DNA of 26,145 nucleotides from JBDKVA01 sp039679375. Its GTDB lineage: Bacteria > Bacillota > Clostridia > Acetivibrionales > DTU013. Positions 1 to 9,785 of the stretch are shown here, in pieces. A program made the position numbers and the translations under genes. The stretch covers positions 1-26,145 of the forward strand of contig JBDKVA010000202.1 in the NCBI GenBank assembly GCA_039679375.1. Reading direction: 5' to 3'. Each line of letters begins with the position of its first letter. The first letter of the stretch is position 1. The notes beneath the pieces are model-generated. The model made no database searches. It had not been told where the DNA came from and saw only the letters and a list, made by a program, of their open reading frames with translations.

Positions 1-3000
1 TGTGCCGTTCATTTCACTGTATACGCCCATGATACCGCAGAAGTTAAACTTGCCGTCGATATTGTAAATGACTGTGTTGTCAAGAGCACTGACGATATAG
101 TCGATACGGCCGTTCACCAGAGTAACCCTGATTGCCCTTGCCTCCATGTCTGAAACAGGTTTCCCGTCTTTGGTCACCACTGCCTCCTCGATAGATTGTA
201 TATACCTGGAGTCTTTGTATGGTTCTATAACCGATGTAAATACGCATTCAAGGCTGCTGCCCGTCGTATTCGCATGAGCCAGAACATATTCCATGCTCTG
301 CGCACTGCCGTTATTCGGAGCATAACCTGTTGCGACTGTTACATCATTGTATTCTCCAAGCATCGTCATGCGAAGGTGGATGTCGGCCGCACTAAGCTCA
401 TCCGCTATGTCATAGTCCACACTGAAGCTGCCGGACGGAGCTGCATCTTTCCTCTCATTTTCCAACCACTGGTAGCTTGCACCGGTAGTCTGCGGTACAA
501 GGTTCAGGCCTTCTGTCGAAACTGTCCCCGCCGTGCTGTGGAAGCTGTAGGTTTGGTCGGTTCCGCCCTTCACCCTGAAAAAGTCCACATTGTAGGAGTC
601 CTTGTCGGAAACCTTGATCGTCACAACCGAGCGGCGGTACATTTCCGTCTGCTGGTATGCATCGTTTGCCTCGACATCCATGACCTGTACATTGCCGGAG
701 TCGTCAAAATGCAACAGGTTTCCGCCATCTGCCGGCAGCTGTGAAGAATTGTCCACAACGACTGTGTTATGGCTTAACGTACTTGATGCCCAATCTTTAT
801 CAGGCTGGCTTCCAAGGTCAGGCGCCAAGTCAAGGCCGTATTCATGAAGGCCAAGATTCAGTTGATCCTTATGGCTGTACTGTGATTGGGTACTTCCGTA
901 ATACATCCAGATATCCCTCTGTGTATCATCCCCAAATGTGTATTTGTACAGGTTAATACTCATAAGACCCATTTTGTTTCTTGAAGCTTTTGGATTCTTA
1001 CCAACCAGTACAAATTTCAATTCATGATCGCCCTCTGTATAATTGCCTTGCGCTATGGTCACAAGTGGAGAGTTGACACCCATGCTGCCATAAAAATCAA
1101 ACTGAGCTGTCTTTATTCCATCTACGTAGATGTCAAAAATTCCATAGCTGCCAGCCGTATATGGCTTAATGTCTATTGAATAATAGCCATCTGCAGGTAT
1201 TTTAAAAGTAGATGTTAAAGTAGCGCCGCCTGGTAACAGCGTACCGCTGGTAGGGTCTAACTGTACTGCACCATTTGCAAAAGTAGATATTTTTGTTCCA
1301 GTGCCGGGGATTAATGTCGGCATGATCGGCGCTGTCGGATCTTTGAAGGAACTTGCGTAGGTTGTTACATCAAGAGCTGTCGATCCATCGCGCAGGATAC
1401 TGAAACCATAACCCGGCATTACAGAGCTATTGAGCTTTAATGTTCCATTTGCAATGATGCTCGATGCAATACTGCCTGCAATATTTCCGGGATTTTCGGT
1501 GAATATGCCGGAGTGCAAACCAAAAGATGAGCTGTTGTTCAGATAGTATACATACTGTGCATATATGGGATCACCGGTTTTTTCAAAATATTTAACCGCT
1601 CTGTCAATATCTACCAATATCCCTGTCCCATTCGAATCACCTATTGGTATTGTATACTTGCCGACTGCCGTCAATGGGAAGAAAGAAGAAAGCATTTTCC
1701 CGAAAGCTGGATCTGTATAAAGATTTACCTTGGTATAAGAAGCATAGCCATCCAACGCATCGGCAATCTGTTCAAGCGAATCCACCCACAACATATTATA
1801 GGCAGGAGACACTTCGCCGGCCATACCATCGCGATCCACGTTGTTTACAAGCCATGCCGATATATTGCCGCCTGTGACCTTGCCGTCAGCCAGTCCGCCT
1901 GTCCTGAAAACAAAGTCCAGCCATTCGGTTGTTTCTGATGGATTGTCAAGTACAACTGCCGCAAGTGCAAGCGCTGCCTGCTGTGCTCCAAAGTTGGTCG
2001 CCATCAAAGGATTTTCCGACAGGACTCTTACCTGCCTCAGTATATTGTCCTCTATGTTTTTGCAAATCCAATCGCTGTATAATTTCGGGTTTTTTAGACC
2101 AATTGCCTTTGCTTTGCCCGAAAGGAAGGCTTTTACAGCTGAACTGCCGACTGCCGGGTAGAATGCATCATAAGCTTTTACAAGTGTTTGCTCAAGGACG
2201 CATTCCGCAATTGTGCCGGCAAACTGCATATCTGGGTAGATATCCGCTATCCTGTCAAGGAGTATCAGTCCGGCTTCTCCATATTTTACATCACCTGTGT
2301 AAAGGTATGCGTCAGTCAGGGATTGAAGTGCTGCACCCATATCATTGTTTATACTCTCCGGTGTTACCATATTCCATAAATCCTCGAAGGGCATTTGAGC
2401 ATAGATATCTGCCGAAGCGACTGCGCTATTCTTTGCATCCACAGCCCACAAATAGCCTTGATTGATATTGTTTATGGCATTCTGGCGCTCTGTTGATGTA
2501 TAGTAGGTTGTACCCTGCTTTGTCCTGTGCACGATAATCCCGGTATCAAAAGCTGTTTCCATTGCAATCTTAAATGTATGATCACCTTTCCACGAAGTTT
2601 GAGGATAGAACAGAAGCTTGCTCGAACCGTCTTCAAACAGATCGAATCCCGGATCGCCGCCCGTTACTTCAATAATAGTATTCTCGCCTTGCGGTGTAAC
2701 ACTTGCAACCGTAAATGCATGAACACTTCCATCGGGGTGTGTTATCGTTATTGTCTTTCCGACGGTAGTATCCGGAACAGCGGTATTAACTATAAATGCG
2801 TCCATATTAGCTTTTTCAGCCTTGCGCATTGTCTGGACAATCTTGCCTTCAAACTTGTTGCCGCCGGCATAGCTTTGGCCGTTTACAACAACGCTGTCCG
2901 CTTCCACAGTATAAATGCCTGCCACTTGATCATCCAGATACCTCACAAATGCCATTTTGCCGTTGAGTGTAATATCACCAACCGTTAAAGCTACTGAAGG

Positions 3001-6000
3001 ATTGGAGTTGCTTATGATCACATCAGAAATTGTACTGTCTGCAAGGAAAGAACATGGATAAGTTACCTTCATAGCAACGTCTTCAGGGTTGGTAGTCCCG
3101 AGCTTCTCAACAGATGTAATTTTTGCCGCAGATCCTGCTGCATATGGCTCCATGACATTAATGAAGGTAGATTGAAGGTCTGTTCCCTCGCGGCGCACAA
3201 CCATCTTTGGCATATATATCTTCGGAGTCTGAATTCCGGCAGCAGTAGTTAAACCTGATAATGACGGCGCTTTGCCGATAAAGAGCTCTGAGTTGTCGCC
3301 TGCAAAGCCTGTTATCTTCATACCTGCCGTATTTTTAGTCCCATTGTTTGTAGTCATTGTAATTTCATATTTGCCATCAGGAAGCATTGCTTCCTTAACA
3401 TCCTGTACTGATGCGTAAGCATAATATAAATTCTCTCCGTTATATACCGAGCTTCCCGGATCTGTTTCGCTTGTAGGCAGAGTAACTACAGTGCCCTCAG
3501 GGAGAAGCCGTCCTTTGTCATTATTGGCTGCATTGGGATCTGTGTTGTAATCTGTCATAGGTACATTGGCAGTAAAGCTTGACGTTTTGCTTGTGGCGTC
3601 GCCATTTAACGTATATTCATGGCGGTTTCCTCCGTCAACCCTGAATATATCGAGAACATAACTGTCATTTGAACCTTCCATTTTTATGTACCAGGGCTCC
3701 CTGTCATATTTGTCCGTAATACCGGGGTAAGCATTTTCTTCACTAACTTTCATGATCTGCACCATATTATCAATATCGGCGTAATTCTCAACTGTGCCTC
3801 CATAGGGAGCGGAAGCAGGCTGAGTTGAGTCCTTCGAATCTACTACGACAGTATTGTGTGCTAAAGATGACACAGCCCACGGTTTTAACTGCGAATGAGT
3901 GTACCCAAGATCCGGCAGCAGCTCCTGTCCGTTGCTCCAGAGCGCCAGACTCAGCGGGTCGTAATGGCAGTGTGCTCCATACTGAGGTAAATATGTCATG
4001 TACAATTGGCTTGTGCTAGTGCCAGTGCCTTTGGACATTCTGGCTATATTGGCAGCAGGCATCAGAATGGAACCCAGATTTGTCGGAGTGCTTTTACCTG
4101 ATTCCCACGTATCCTGTACAGGAAACCACCTGCCACTCGGGTAAACAACAGTACTTTGAATAAGGTTAGACGCATTAAGAACAGGATACAGGTTGCCCAT
4201 ATCCAGGTTCTGCGCATTAATTCCCGTTCTTGGAGATATATAGCCAGCGGGGTCCGACCAACCCTTTAAATACAAATTCATTGTATCATTTATACCGCCC
4301 AAACTCTGAGTATGATAGGATAAAGTAACTTCCTTCCAGAAACCGTCAAGAAGGAAACCGTTTCTTGCGTACTCATCAACCATGTTAATGGCCTGATGGA
4401 CGTAGTCGGGGTTACCGGTAGCTTTACCAAGGGCAACAAGGCCCTGCCAGCTTTTATAGTTCATATTCTGGTTCTGATTGGGGAACATGTTGAAAAATTC
4501 CACGTCATTGTTAAACATGCCTTCTGTTATAAGCGTTTCAGCATCTTCACCCATATGCCCGCTAACAATGTCCAATGCATTTGTTACCTTTAAAGAAGCA
4601 TAAATAGGGCCATAGTATTTAAGATCATCAAGCTCTTCAAAGTTCCATCTGTTGAACAAAGCTCCAAAATGGCCGAAAGGCGGACCCCAATCCCATTCTA
4701 CAGGAGCGGCATTGTTATAATAGTCAAATTTCGGCATCCAATCCTGGTAAGCTTTAGCTAACTCATACAGAACATATGCAGCCCCAAGCGGATCTGTCTT
4801 TACAAGTGAAGGCAATTGTCCCTTTATATAGTCCTCAGCTTTTCCGTTCAGCTGCGCATCCAACAGATACCTTTTTCCGCTTGCATCTTCATAATAGCCG
4901 AAAGTCACTTGCTTTCCGGTTCTGGAAGTCAGGATCATACTTCCGTTATTCTTATATTCATCCGGAGTTGTGGTATAAGTATAGGTTCCGTCATCATTTA
5001 ATGTCCTTGTTACTTCTAAGGTAACTACTCCATTACTGGTTTGAATTAAACTGTCAGTTGCGGCATCATAACTTAAGCTGCCTGCAGCCGGGCTTCCGTT
5101 AAGCGCATAACCTATAGTTTCAGGCATTATTCTGATAAGAGCCTTGGCAGCATCACTTATTTCCGATTCGCTTTTATCTTCCAGAATTGTTTTGTTTGAG
5201 ACAGCGAAATTTACAGCAAAGCTGTTGTAAATGACGCCGGCATCCATAACCTGCTGCCTGTCAAACATCATTTCATACTTTTTAATCATATTGCCCTTGC
5301 CGATTATTTTTCCGTAGCCGTGACCGTTACCGTTGCCGTTACCGTTGCCATTGATTTTATCGGCATAGATATTCAGCCTGAATAAACCATCGCTTGGCAT
5401 GGCCGGGTGTTTAACGATGAAATAGAGCCTGGAATCCTTTTCAGTTACTTTAAGGATTTCGGCTTTGGACCTGGCGCCGAGCTGATTGATCCATTCGGCA
5501 TAGAATCTGGTTTTTGTCACATTCAGATCATCTTCGTTGTCAAAGTAAACAAGCTTTGTGTCATATCCCATGTAACGCAATCCTGCATTTCGAGGAAAAG
5601 CGCTTAAATACGGCATCGAGTTATTATCAAACACACTTGTTTCAGGATAATCTTCAAAGAAAATACTGCCAGTCCTGTTGGTTGTAGGTGTATAGAAAAA
5701 AGTAACAATATAGCTGCAGTCTCCAACTATCAAGTTGTCGCCATAAATGGAATTCCTTATTGGAACCCATGAGCTTGCGCCCTCTGTGAAAGGACGCACC
5801 CTGATAATGTTAAATCTCCATTCCGCTGCATTTGACGGGGCAGGAGCAGCACCCGACGAAGTTACAAGTTTGTCATAAGGAATTTTCACTTCGGCTGTCC
5901 ATGATGTATCATTGACATTATACACGGCATCGAAGCCGTTACCTTTGGTAAGAGTATATTCCTGGGAGCCTCCTCCGTATTGAATCCTTATTCCGCCGAA

Positions 6001-6825
6001 TCTGTCCCTGCCGTCATATGCAACCGTAGTATTGTCCGGTTCGGGAATCAATACGGCATTGAAGTAAGGCGTATCAGACCCGATAGTTTCCGACGGTGCA
6101 AGAACAATAGACATCCCCTCCAAAGGAACCGGTTTTCCTTCACAGTTTATAAAGAAATATAGAGCCTCATCATCATAGGTTACTTTAAACTGTGTGCCTG
6201 ATTTAGGTTCTGCATTATAAAACACAGTTGTAAAATCACCGTTCTGCTCTGCTCTTGCCCATGCTGCATCATCAGCTGCGCCATCAAGAACAGGGGCGGT
6301 TCGAGCTTTCTGTATAATAATATCCTTCTCAGTGAATACTCTTGCCAAAGGCGATTTAACAGTAAACCTACTGTTAATTTTATCCCATTTAACACTGCAG
6401 TTCATCATATAAAAGAAGTCTTGTACAGGGAACATTGCAACTCCGTCGATTAATTCCGGAGCAGCGCTGATAGTTCTTTCATTTCCGTTGATATAGATTA
6501 CATTCTGACCGATCATTGCCGTAACATGAAGATCCAGAATACCATTGGAAAATTCCATTATGCCCGGATTTAAAGGATCCGCACCGATCTGTGCGTTCCA
6601 ACCTGACAGAGAGGCAAGTTCCGCTGCCGGTGCGAAGTAAATTTCGTTGATTTTAACAACACTGCCGGGCTGTGAAAACTCAAGCAGCTCATTATCGCAG
6701 TATATGACGACTGGTTCGCTGCCTGCATTGGATTCCTCTGCAAAGCCTATTCCCGGTATACATAATGTTGCCAGGAAATAGAGCAAAGCAAAAGGCAGAA
6801 CAAAAATCCTTAAACGTTCTTTCAA
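1..6825 (-). CDS. Giant secreted tandem heparinase II/III-type polysaccharide lyase (C-terminus off window)
   Basis: An open frame of 2275 codons with no stop runs off the left edge. The start is TTG at 6825, six bases after GGAGGG; no ATG lies between it and the upstream in-frame stop. A signal peptide is clear (MKERLR, hydrophobic core, likely cleavage after GFA near residue 29). Order: copper-amine-oxidase-like stalk domain (about 30-150), CBM9-like domain opening APVLDGAADDAAW (about 175-420), a Gly-Asn run (about 491-501), an alpha-toroid, then heparinase II/III-type beta modules. The lyase signature occurs twice: HCHYDPLSLAL (about 950) with HNTVVVDS (about 990), and SHKDQLNLGL (about 1984) with HNTVVVDN (about 2020). 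MATNFGAQQAALAL (about 1608) lies in the second toroid, and a CBM-like sandwich (about 1850-1955) is inserted before the second signature. Family knowledge: such enzymes cleave uronate-containing polysaccharides by beta-elimination. The substrate here is unknown. The lyase call is firm; domain borders are approximate. Confidence 0.88.
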   Translation of the reverse strand, partial: MKERLRIFVLPFALLYFLATLCIPGIGFAEESNAGSEPVVIYCDNELLEFSQPGSVVKINEIYFAPAAELASLSGWNAQIGADPLNPGIMEFSNGILDLHVTAMIGQNVIYINGNERTISAAPELIDGVAMFPVQDFFYMMNCSVKWDKINSRFTVKSPLARVFTEKDIIIQKARTAPVLDGAADDAAWARAEQNGDFTTVFYNAEPKSGTQFKVTYDDEALYFFINCEGKPVPLEGMSIVLAPSETIGSDTPYFNAVLIPEPDNTTVAYDGRDRFGGIRIQYGGGSQEYTLTKGNGFDAVYNVNDTSWTAEVKIPYDKLVTSSGAAPAPSNAAEWRFNIIRVRPFTEGASSWVPIRNSIYGDNLIVGDCSYIVTFFYTPTTNRTGSIFFEDYPETSVFDNNSMPYLSAFPRNAGLRYMGYDTKLVYFDNEDDLNVTKTRFYAEWINQLGARSKAEILKVTEKDSRLYFIVKHPAMPSDGLFRLNIYADKINGNGNGNGNGHGYGKIIGKGNMIKKYEMMFDRQQVMDAGVIYNSFAVNFAVSNKTILEDKSESEISDAAKALIRIMPETIGYALNGSPAAGSLSYDAATDSLIQTSNGVVTLEVTRTLNDDGTYTYTTTPDEYKNNGSMILTSRTGKQVTFGYYEDASGKRYLLDAQLNGKAEDYIKGQLPSLVKTDPLGAAYVLYELAKAYQDWMPKFDYYNNAAPVEWDWGPPFGHFGALFNRWNFEELDDLKYYGPIYASLKVTNALDIVSGHMGEDAETLITEGMFNNDVEFFNMFPNQNQNMNYKSWQGLVALGKATGNPDYVHQAINMVDEYARNGFLLDGFWKEVTLSYHTQSLGGINDTMNLYLKGWSDPAGYISPRTGINAQNLDMGNLYPVLNASNLIQSTVVYPSGRWFPVQDTWESGKSTPTNLGSILMPAANIARMSKGTGTSTSQLYMTYLPQYGAHCHYDPLSLALWSNGQELLPDLGYTHSQLKPWAVSSLAHNTVVVDSKDSTQPASAPYGGTVENYADIDNMVQIMKVSEENAYPGITDKYDREPWYIKMEGSNDSYVLDIFRVDGGNRHEYTLNGDATSKTSSFTANVPMTDYNTDPNAANNDKGRLLPEGTVVTLPTSETDPGSSVYNGENLYYAYASVQDVKEAMLPDGKYEITMTTNNGTKNTAGMKITGFAGDNSELFIGKAPSLSGLTTAAGIQTPKIYMPKMVVRREGTDLQSTFINVMEPYAAGSAAKITSVEKLGTTNPEDVAMKVTYPCSFLADSTISDVIISNSNPSVALTVGDITLNGKMAFVRYLDDQVAGIYTVEADSVVVNGQSYAGGNKFEGKIVQTMRKAEKANMDAFIVNTAVPDTTVGKTITITHPDGSVHAFTVASVTPQGENTIIEVTGGDPGFDLFEDGSSKLLFYPQTSWKGDHTFKIAMETAFDTGIIVHRTKQGTTYYTSTERQNAINNINQGYLWAVDAKNSAVASADIYAQMPFEDLWNMVTPESINNDMGAALQSLTDAYLYTGDVKYGEAGLILLDRIADIYPDMQFAGTIAECVLEQTLVKAYDAFYPAVGSSAVKAFLSGKAKAIGLKNPKLYSDWICKNIEDNILRQVRVLSENPLMATNFGAQQAALALAAVVLDNPSETTEWLDFVFRTGGLADGKVTGGNISAWLVNNVDRDGMAGEVSPAYNMLWVDSLEQIADALDGYASYTKVNLYTDPAFGKMLSSFFPLTAVGKYTIPIGDSNGTGILVDIDRAVKYFEKTGDPIYAQYVYYLNNSSSFGLHSGIFTENPGNIAGSIASSIIANGTLKLNSSVMPGYGFSILRDGSTALDVTTYASSFKDPTAPIMPTLIPGTGTKISTFANGAVQLDPTSGTLLPGGATLTSTFKIPADGYYSIDIKPYTAGSYGIFDIYVDGIKTAQFDFYGSMGVNSPLVTIAQGNYTEGDHELKFVLVGKNPKASRNKMGLMSINLYKYTFGDDTQRDIWMYYGSTQSQYSHKDQLNLGLHEYGLDLAPDLGSQPDKDWASSTLSHNTVVVDNSSQLPADGGNLLHFDDSGNVQVMDVEANDAYQQTEMYRRSVVTIKVSDKDSYNVDFFRVKGGTDQTYSFHSTAGTVSTEGLNLVPQTTGASYQWLENERKDAAPSGSFSVDYDIADELSAADIHLRMTMLGEYNDVTVATGYAPNNGSAQSMEYVLAHANTTGSSLECVFTSVIEPYKDSRYIQSIEEAVVTKDGKPVSDMEARAIRVTLVNGRIDYIVSALDNTVIYNIDGKFNFCGIMGVYSEMNGT
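5322..5352 (-). repeat. Short Gly-Asn codon repeat inside the lyase gene
   Basis: Alternating GGC/GGT and AAC codons encode an uninterrupted (Asn-Gly) run of about ten residues followed by HGYGK. It reads as a low-complexity linker between the CBM9-like part and the first lyase unit, and may vary in length between strains. Confidence 0.6.
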
Positions 6826-7083
6826 GATAAACCCTCCTTTTATTTGGTAAATTTAACCCGGATGATATATTCCTTGATAACCTCGGATATTGTGAGAAAG
6901 CTCACATACTCAGGTGTCAAAGAACATCCATTCTATGTTTTAGAAGCAAGTCGCTTCATAAAAACCGGTTTTATCAGGTCATTCAAATTAAGATCAGCTA
7001 GTGGTAAATCTGCCATACTTCCTAAGATGATGTTTGAATATGTCGGGTATTTATATATGCATATATCTTTTTCTGCAAACTAA
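6826..7083 (-). promoter_or_regulatory. Long 5' leader of the lyase gene with small palindromes
   Basis: No gene is credible here. The leader holds three symmetric elements: GTGAG/CTCAC (6892-6905), GAAGC/GCTTC (6943-6957), and the perfect palindrome AAAACCGGTTTT (6961-6972). They may be regulator sites or RNA hairpins. No recognised riboswitch class was seen. Confidence 0.35.
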
Positions 7084-7112
7084 ATTATATTTAAATGCAA
7101 AGCTAAAGGCAA
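7084..7112 (-). promoter_or_regulatory. Sigma-A-type promoter for the giant lyase gene
   Basis: Read on the minus strand, -35 TTGCCT (7107-7112), a 17-bp spacer and -10 TATAAT (7084-7089). Transcription would begin near 7077, giving an untranslated leader of about 250 nt before the TTG start. Two TTTGCA copies flank the -10 box. Confidence 0.6.
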
Positions 7113-7186
7113 TATCAATAAATCAAGAAGAATTATTGTTATTTCACCGCCAAACCACCATTAATATTGGCTTGCAGGCACACGTC

Positions 7187-7202
7187 AATCGGATAACCGA
7201 TT
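7187..7202. promoter_or_regulatory. Operator-like 16-bp palindrome
   Basis: AATCGGATAACCGATT is a perfect 6-4-6 inverted repeat. It lies about 75 bp upstream of the -35 box of the lyase promoter and downstream of the regulator gene, a sensible place for an activator or repressor site. Which protein binds is not known. Confidence 0.4.
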
Positions 7203-7244
7203 AATCAATATAACATTTTGAAGATATAATAGAATTGTCATTAT

Positions 7245-7266
7245 GTGCTTTTATGAAAAAGAGCAC
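7245..7266 (-). terminator. Weak hairpin after the AraC-type regulator
   Basis: GTGC plus T-rich arm pairs with A-rich arm plus GCAC around a 4-nt loop, with one bulge, about 45 bp past the regulator stop. There is no clear U-tract after the stem on the minus strand, so termination is uncertain. Confidence 0.3.
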
Positions 7267-7311
7267 AATTTAAGAATTTGTATACGAAATGAGAATGTGT
7301 GGTTGGAAATT

Positions 7312-9576
7312 TTATTGAATATTGCTCTTGCGGTAATCATTCGGTGTTTTACCGGTATAGCTTTTGAATAGCCTCATGAATGTACTGATATTGTATATTC
7401 CCACCTGCGGCGCTATATCCTTGACCATCAACATCGAGTTCTGCAGCAGCGTGCATGCCTTCTTCATGCGGAATGTGTTCAGGTAATCGCTAAGATTCAT
7501 TCCAGTGTTATTTTTAAAATAACGGGACAAATAAGTACGGGATATCTTTAACTTATCAGCCAGTATATCAACAGATATATCCTTTGAATAATTTTCGTTT
7601 ATATAATTCTTTACATAATCTATGATATAGTCTGTCTGCTTTTGGTTTTTGTTGATATAATCGACGCACTCCGAGATGACAAATTCATATTTAATTCTGT
7701 AATTACTGACCGACTCACAATGCTCCTGATGGTAATATTCATTCGTAAGGGGCAAGTTGGCGGGTATTTCATTATATAACTGCAGCAGTACATTCGAACA
7801 GCAGTCCACCACATCGACAAACAGCAGATAAATACATAATTCATTTGTTTCCTTTTTGATGTTATAGTCAAAAATGCTGTTGATCAATTGAATGCATTCC
7901 TCTTTCTTGCCGTTTTCCAGCAAATTGGTGAACTGTTCACGCTGATCCTTTGAAAAGTAGAATCCGTCCAGCTTTTTATTGATGGTTCTTTCAGATAAAA
8001 TCTGTGTCTTTTCCACTAGCTTTCTATACTTCAGAGCGCCTAATACTCTTTCATATACTTCGTGCAGTTCCGAGCTGCTGTAATTTATTTCACTGTATGC
8101 GATTGTAAAATATACAAATTCATCTTCATTCGTTAATTTCTGAGCAACTTTATCGATATAATCCCTGATCGTTATGATATCCTTTTTTACACCGACAATC
8201 GATACTATTTGTTTTTCATCCATCTGGAACGTGACTGCATCATTAAACTGCTCATAGATATATACATGTATCAAATCCTTTAAAACATATGTCCCCTCGT
8301 TAATCTCTTTGGCAATATGCAGGTAATATGCATTCCTGTAATGGATTTTAAACAATACCACGGCATAATTCGGGTATTCCACCTGGTTTTTTCCGGATTC
8401 ATTCGGATTTAAAATAATGTTTTTCAACTTGGTTTGCCAAAAATAATTCTTGAGCAGCGAGTCCTTCTCATTAATATCCTTCGCATAATTTGTATTTTGG
8501 CTCACAATACCGGCCACGCGGTCTTTGATATTCTTCAGGTCGATCACATCCGTGCCCGTGTCCTTTGCGCTCTTTGAATCCTTTATTAGCTGGTACATAC
8601 TTTTTACAGGGTTATTGAACTTTTTAACAATATAAACAGACAATAGAGTGCTTATCAGCATTGCCGTAATGATAATCAATGTCATTAACCTGTTTGTTTC
8701 GTTAATTTGATCACGGATGATCGTATCGGGATAGAACTTGCAATATGTAAGACTATTTTTATACGATTTATATGTAAAAAGGTAGCCATTATCTACTTTT
8801 TGATAATAAGACGTTTTGTTTTCAGCTATATCCGTCATCGCGAGGAACTCATCCCGACCGTTCAATGAATTATCATCCGGGTATATCCTGTCACCATTTT
8901 CATCATAAATAAAGAAATCTGTAAAGAAATCCTTATCCAGACTCCCGGTAAACTGGTCCACGTCAATGAATGCTGTGAGAAGGAATTGTGAATTCGTTAC
9001 ATTTTTCAATACAATAGGCATAAGATCCAGCGTGGTGGATTGGTATACCGTATCTTGAAGTGAAAATTCCTTTTCGGCGTATACCTTAAACATGAAATTC
9101 TTTTTCATCTCCTCCAGCCAAAAATCCTCCGTGTAATAATTACTTTTATAGAAACGGCTGAAGTAAGCGTCTTTTTCAAAAGTGCCATTAACAGTGATCA
9201 CATAATCAAAACCCTTTATGTAAACAACAAAGTCCTCCAGATAAGGGTATACCAGAAGATATTTGTTCATTTTACGTATCATCAGCAAATTATCATAATT
9301 ATGGCTTTTCGGTAATTTTAAAATATCACTGTATTCAATAAAAAAATCCTGCAGTAATTTGTTTTTAACGTCATCAAAACACTGTTCGAACTCCTTGACC
9401 ATTTTATTAAAATTTTCACTTACGTTTTTTGTTATTTCATTCTCCATATTCTGTCTGTAAATCCGGTTTGTGATCATATGAAAAGAAGATATGATTAAAA
9501 TAATTAGAATAAAACAGGCTATTAACTTGGAAAACATTGACCTTAAGCAAATAATATTTTTCAAGGACTTTATCAT
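7312..9576 (-). CDS. Membrane-anchored AraC/YesN-type transcriptional regulator
   Basis: A 754-residue one-component regulator. The N-terminus has a transmembrane helix (IACFILIILIISSF, about residues 19-33), then about 250 residues of predicted extracellular sensor, a second helix (LMTLIIITAMLISTLLSVYIV, about 295-315), a cytoplasmic linker region, and a C-terminal AraC DNA-binding domain (about 650-750) with both helix-turn-helix units (DILADKLKISRTYLSRYF and VKDIAPQVGIYNISTFMRLF). Proteins of this layout are common in Paenibacillus and Clostridia beside glycoside hydrolase, lyase and sugar-transport genes, where they sense extracellular sugars. The lyase gene is next downstream in the same direction, so it is the obvious target (inference). 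Start chosen at ATG 9576, nine bases after GGAGG; a TTG one codon earlier is possible. Confidence 0.9.
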   Translation of the reverse strand: MIKSLKNIICLRSMFSKLIACFILIILIISSFHMITNRIYRQNMENEITKNVSENFNKMVKEFEQCFDDVKNKLLQDFFIEYSDILKLPKSHNYDNLLMIRKMNKYLLVYPYLEDFVVYIKGFDYVITVNGTFEKDAYFSRFYKSNYYTEDFWLEEMKKNFMFKVYAEKEFSLQDTVYQSTTLDLMPIVLKNVTNSQFLLTAFIDVDQFTGSLDKDFFTDFFIYDENGDRIYPDDNSLNGRDEFLAMTDIAENKTSYYQKVDNGYLFTYKSYKNSLTYCKFYPDTIIRDQINETNRLMTLIIITAMLISTLLSVYIVKKFNNPVKSMYQLIKDSKSAKDTGTDVIDLKNIKDRVAGIVSQNTNYAKDINEKDSLLKNYFWQTKLKNIILNPNESGKNQVEYPNYAVVLFKIHYRNAYYLHIAKEINEGTYVLKDLIHVYIYEQFNDAVTFQMDEKQIVSIVGVKKDIITIRDYIDKVAQKLTNEDEFVYFTIAYSEINYSSSELHEVYERVLGALKYRKLVEKTQILSERTINKKLDGFYFSKDQREQFTNLLENGKKEECIQLINSIFDYNIKKETNELCIYLLFVDVVDCCSNVLLQLYNEIPANLPLTNEYYHQEHCESVSNYRIKYEFVISECVDYINKNQKQTDYIIDYVKNYINENYSKDISVDILADKLKISRTYLSRYFKNNTGMNLSDYLNTFRMKKACTLLQNSMLMVKDIAPQVGIYNISTFMRLFKSYTGKTPNDYRKSNIQ

Positions 9577-9656
9577 CAATGCTTTCCTCCATATTGAATA
9601 TTTAGGCTATAGAATGATATGCTATATTCATATTCTAACTACAAAATTCAAAAATT

Positions 9657-9676
9657 ACAATAAAAAATTTTATTGT
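9657..9676. repeat. AT-rich inverted repeat upstream of the regulator
   Basis: ACAATAAA and TTTATTGT arms form a hairpin of A/T pairs in the 209-bp gap between the isoprenoid enzyme and the regulator. It could end transcription of the isoprenoid gene or simply mark an AT-rich promoter region. The rest of the gap shows no gene. Confidence 0.35.
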
Positions 9677-9785
9677 ATAGACATATTCATATATAATAGT
9701 AAATGATAAGCAGAACGATTATTCTATCATTGCCGATTCAGAAAGTCGGTACGGGGGCTGAAATGGACGCAGAAAAGTATATCGG

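Noticed and set aside
196..5607. Many plus-strand open frames of 60-180 codons
   Set aside because: All lie opposite the continuous 2275-codon lyase frame and show no domain-like sequence.
6844..7083. 79-codon plus-strand frame in the lyase leader
   Set aside because: No ribosome site and no recognisable protein; the region is better explained as promoter and leader of the minus-strand lyase.
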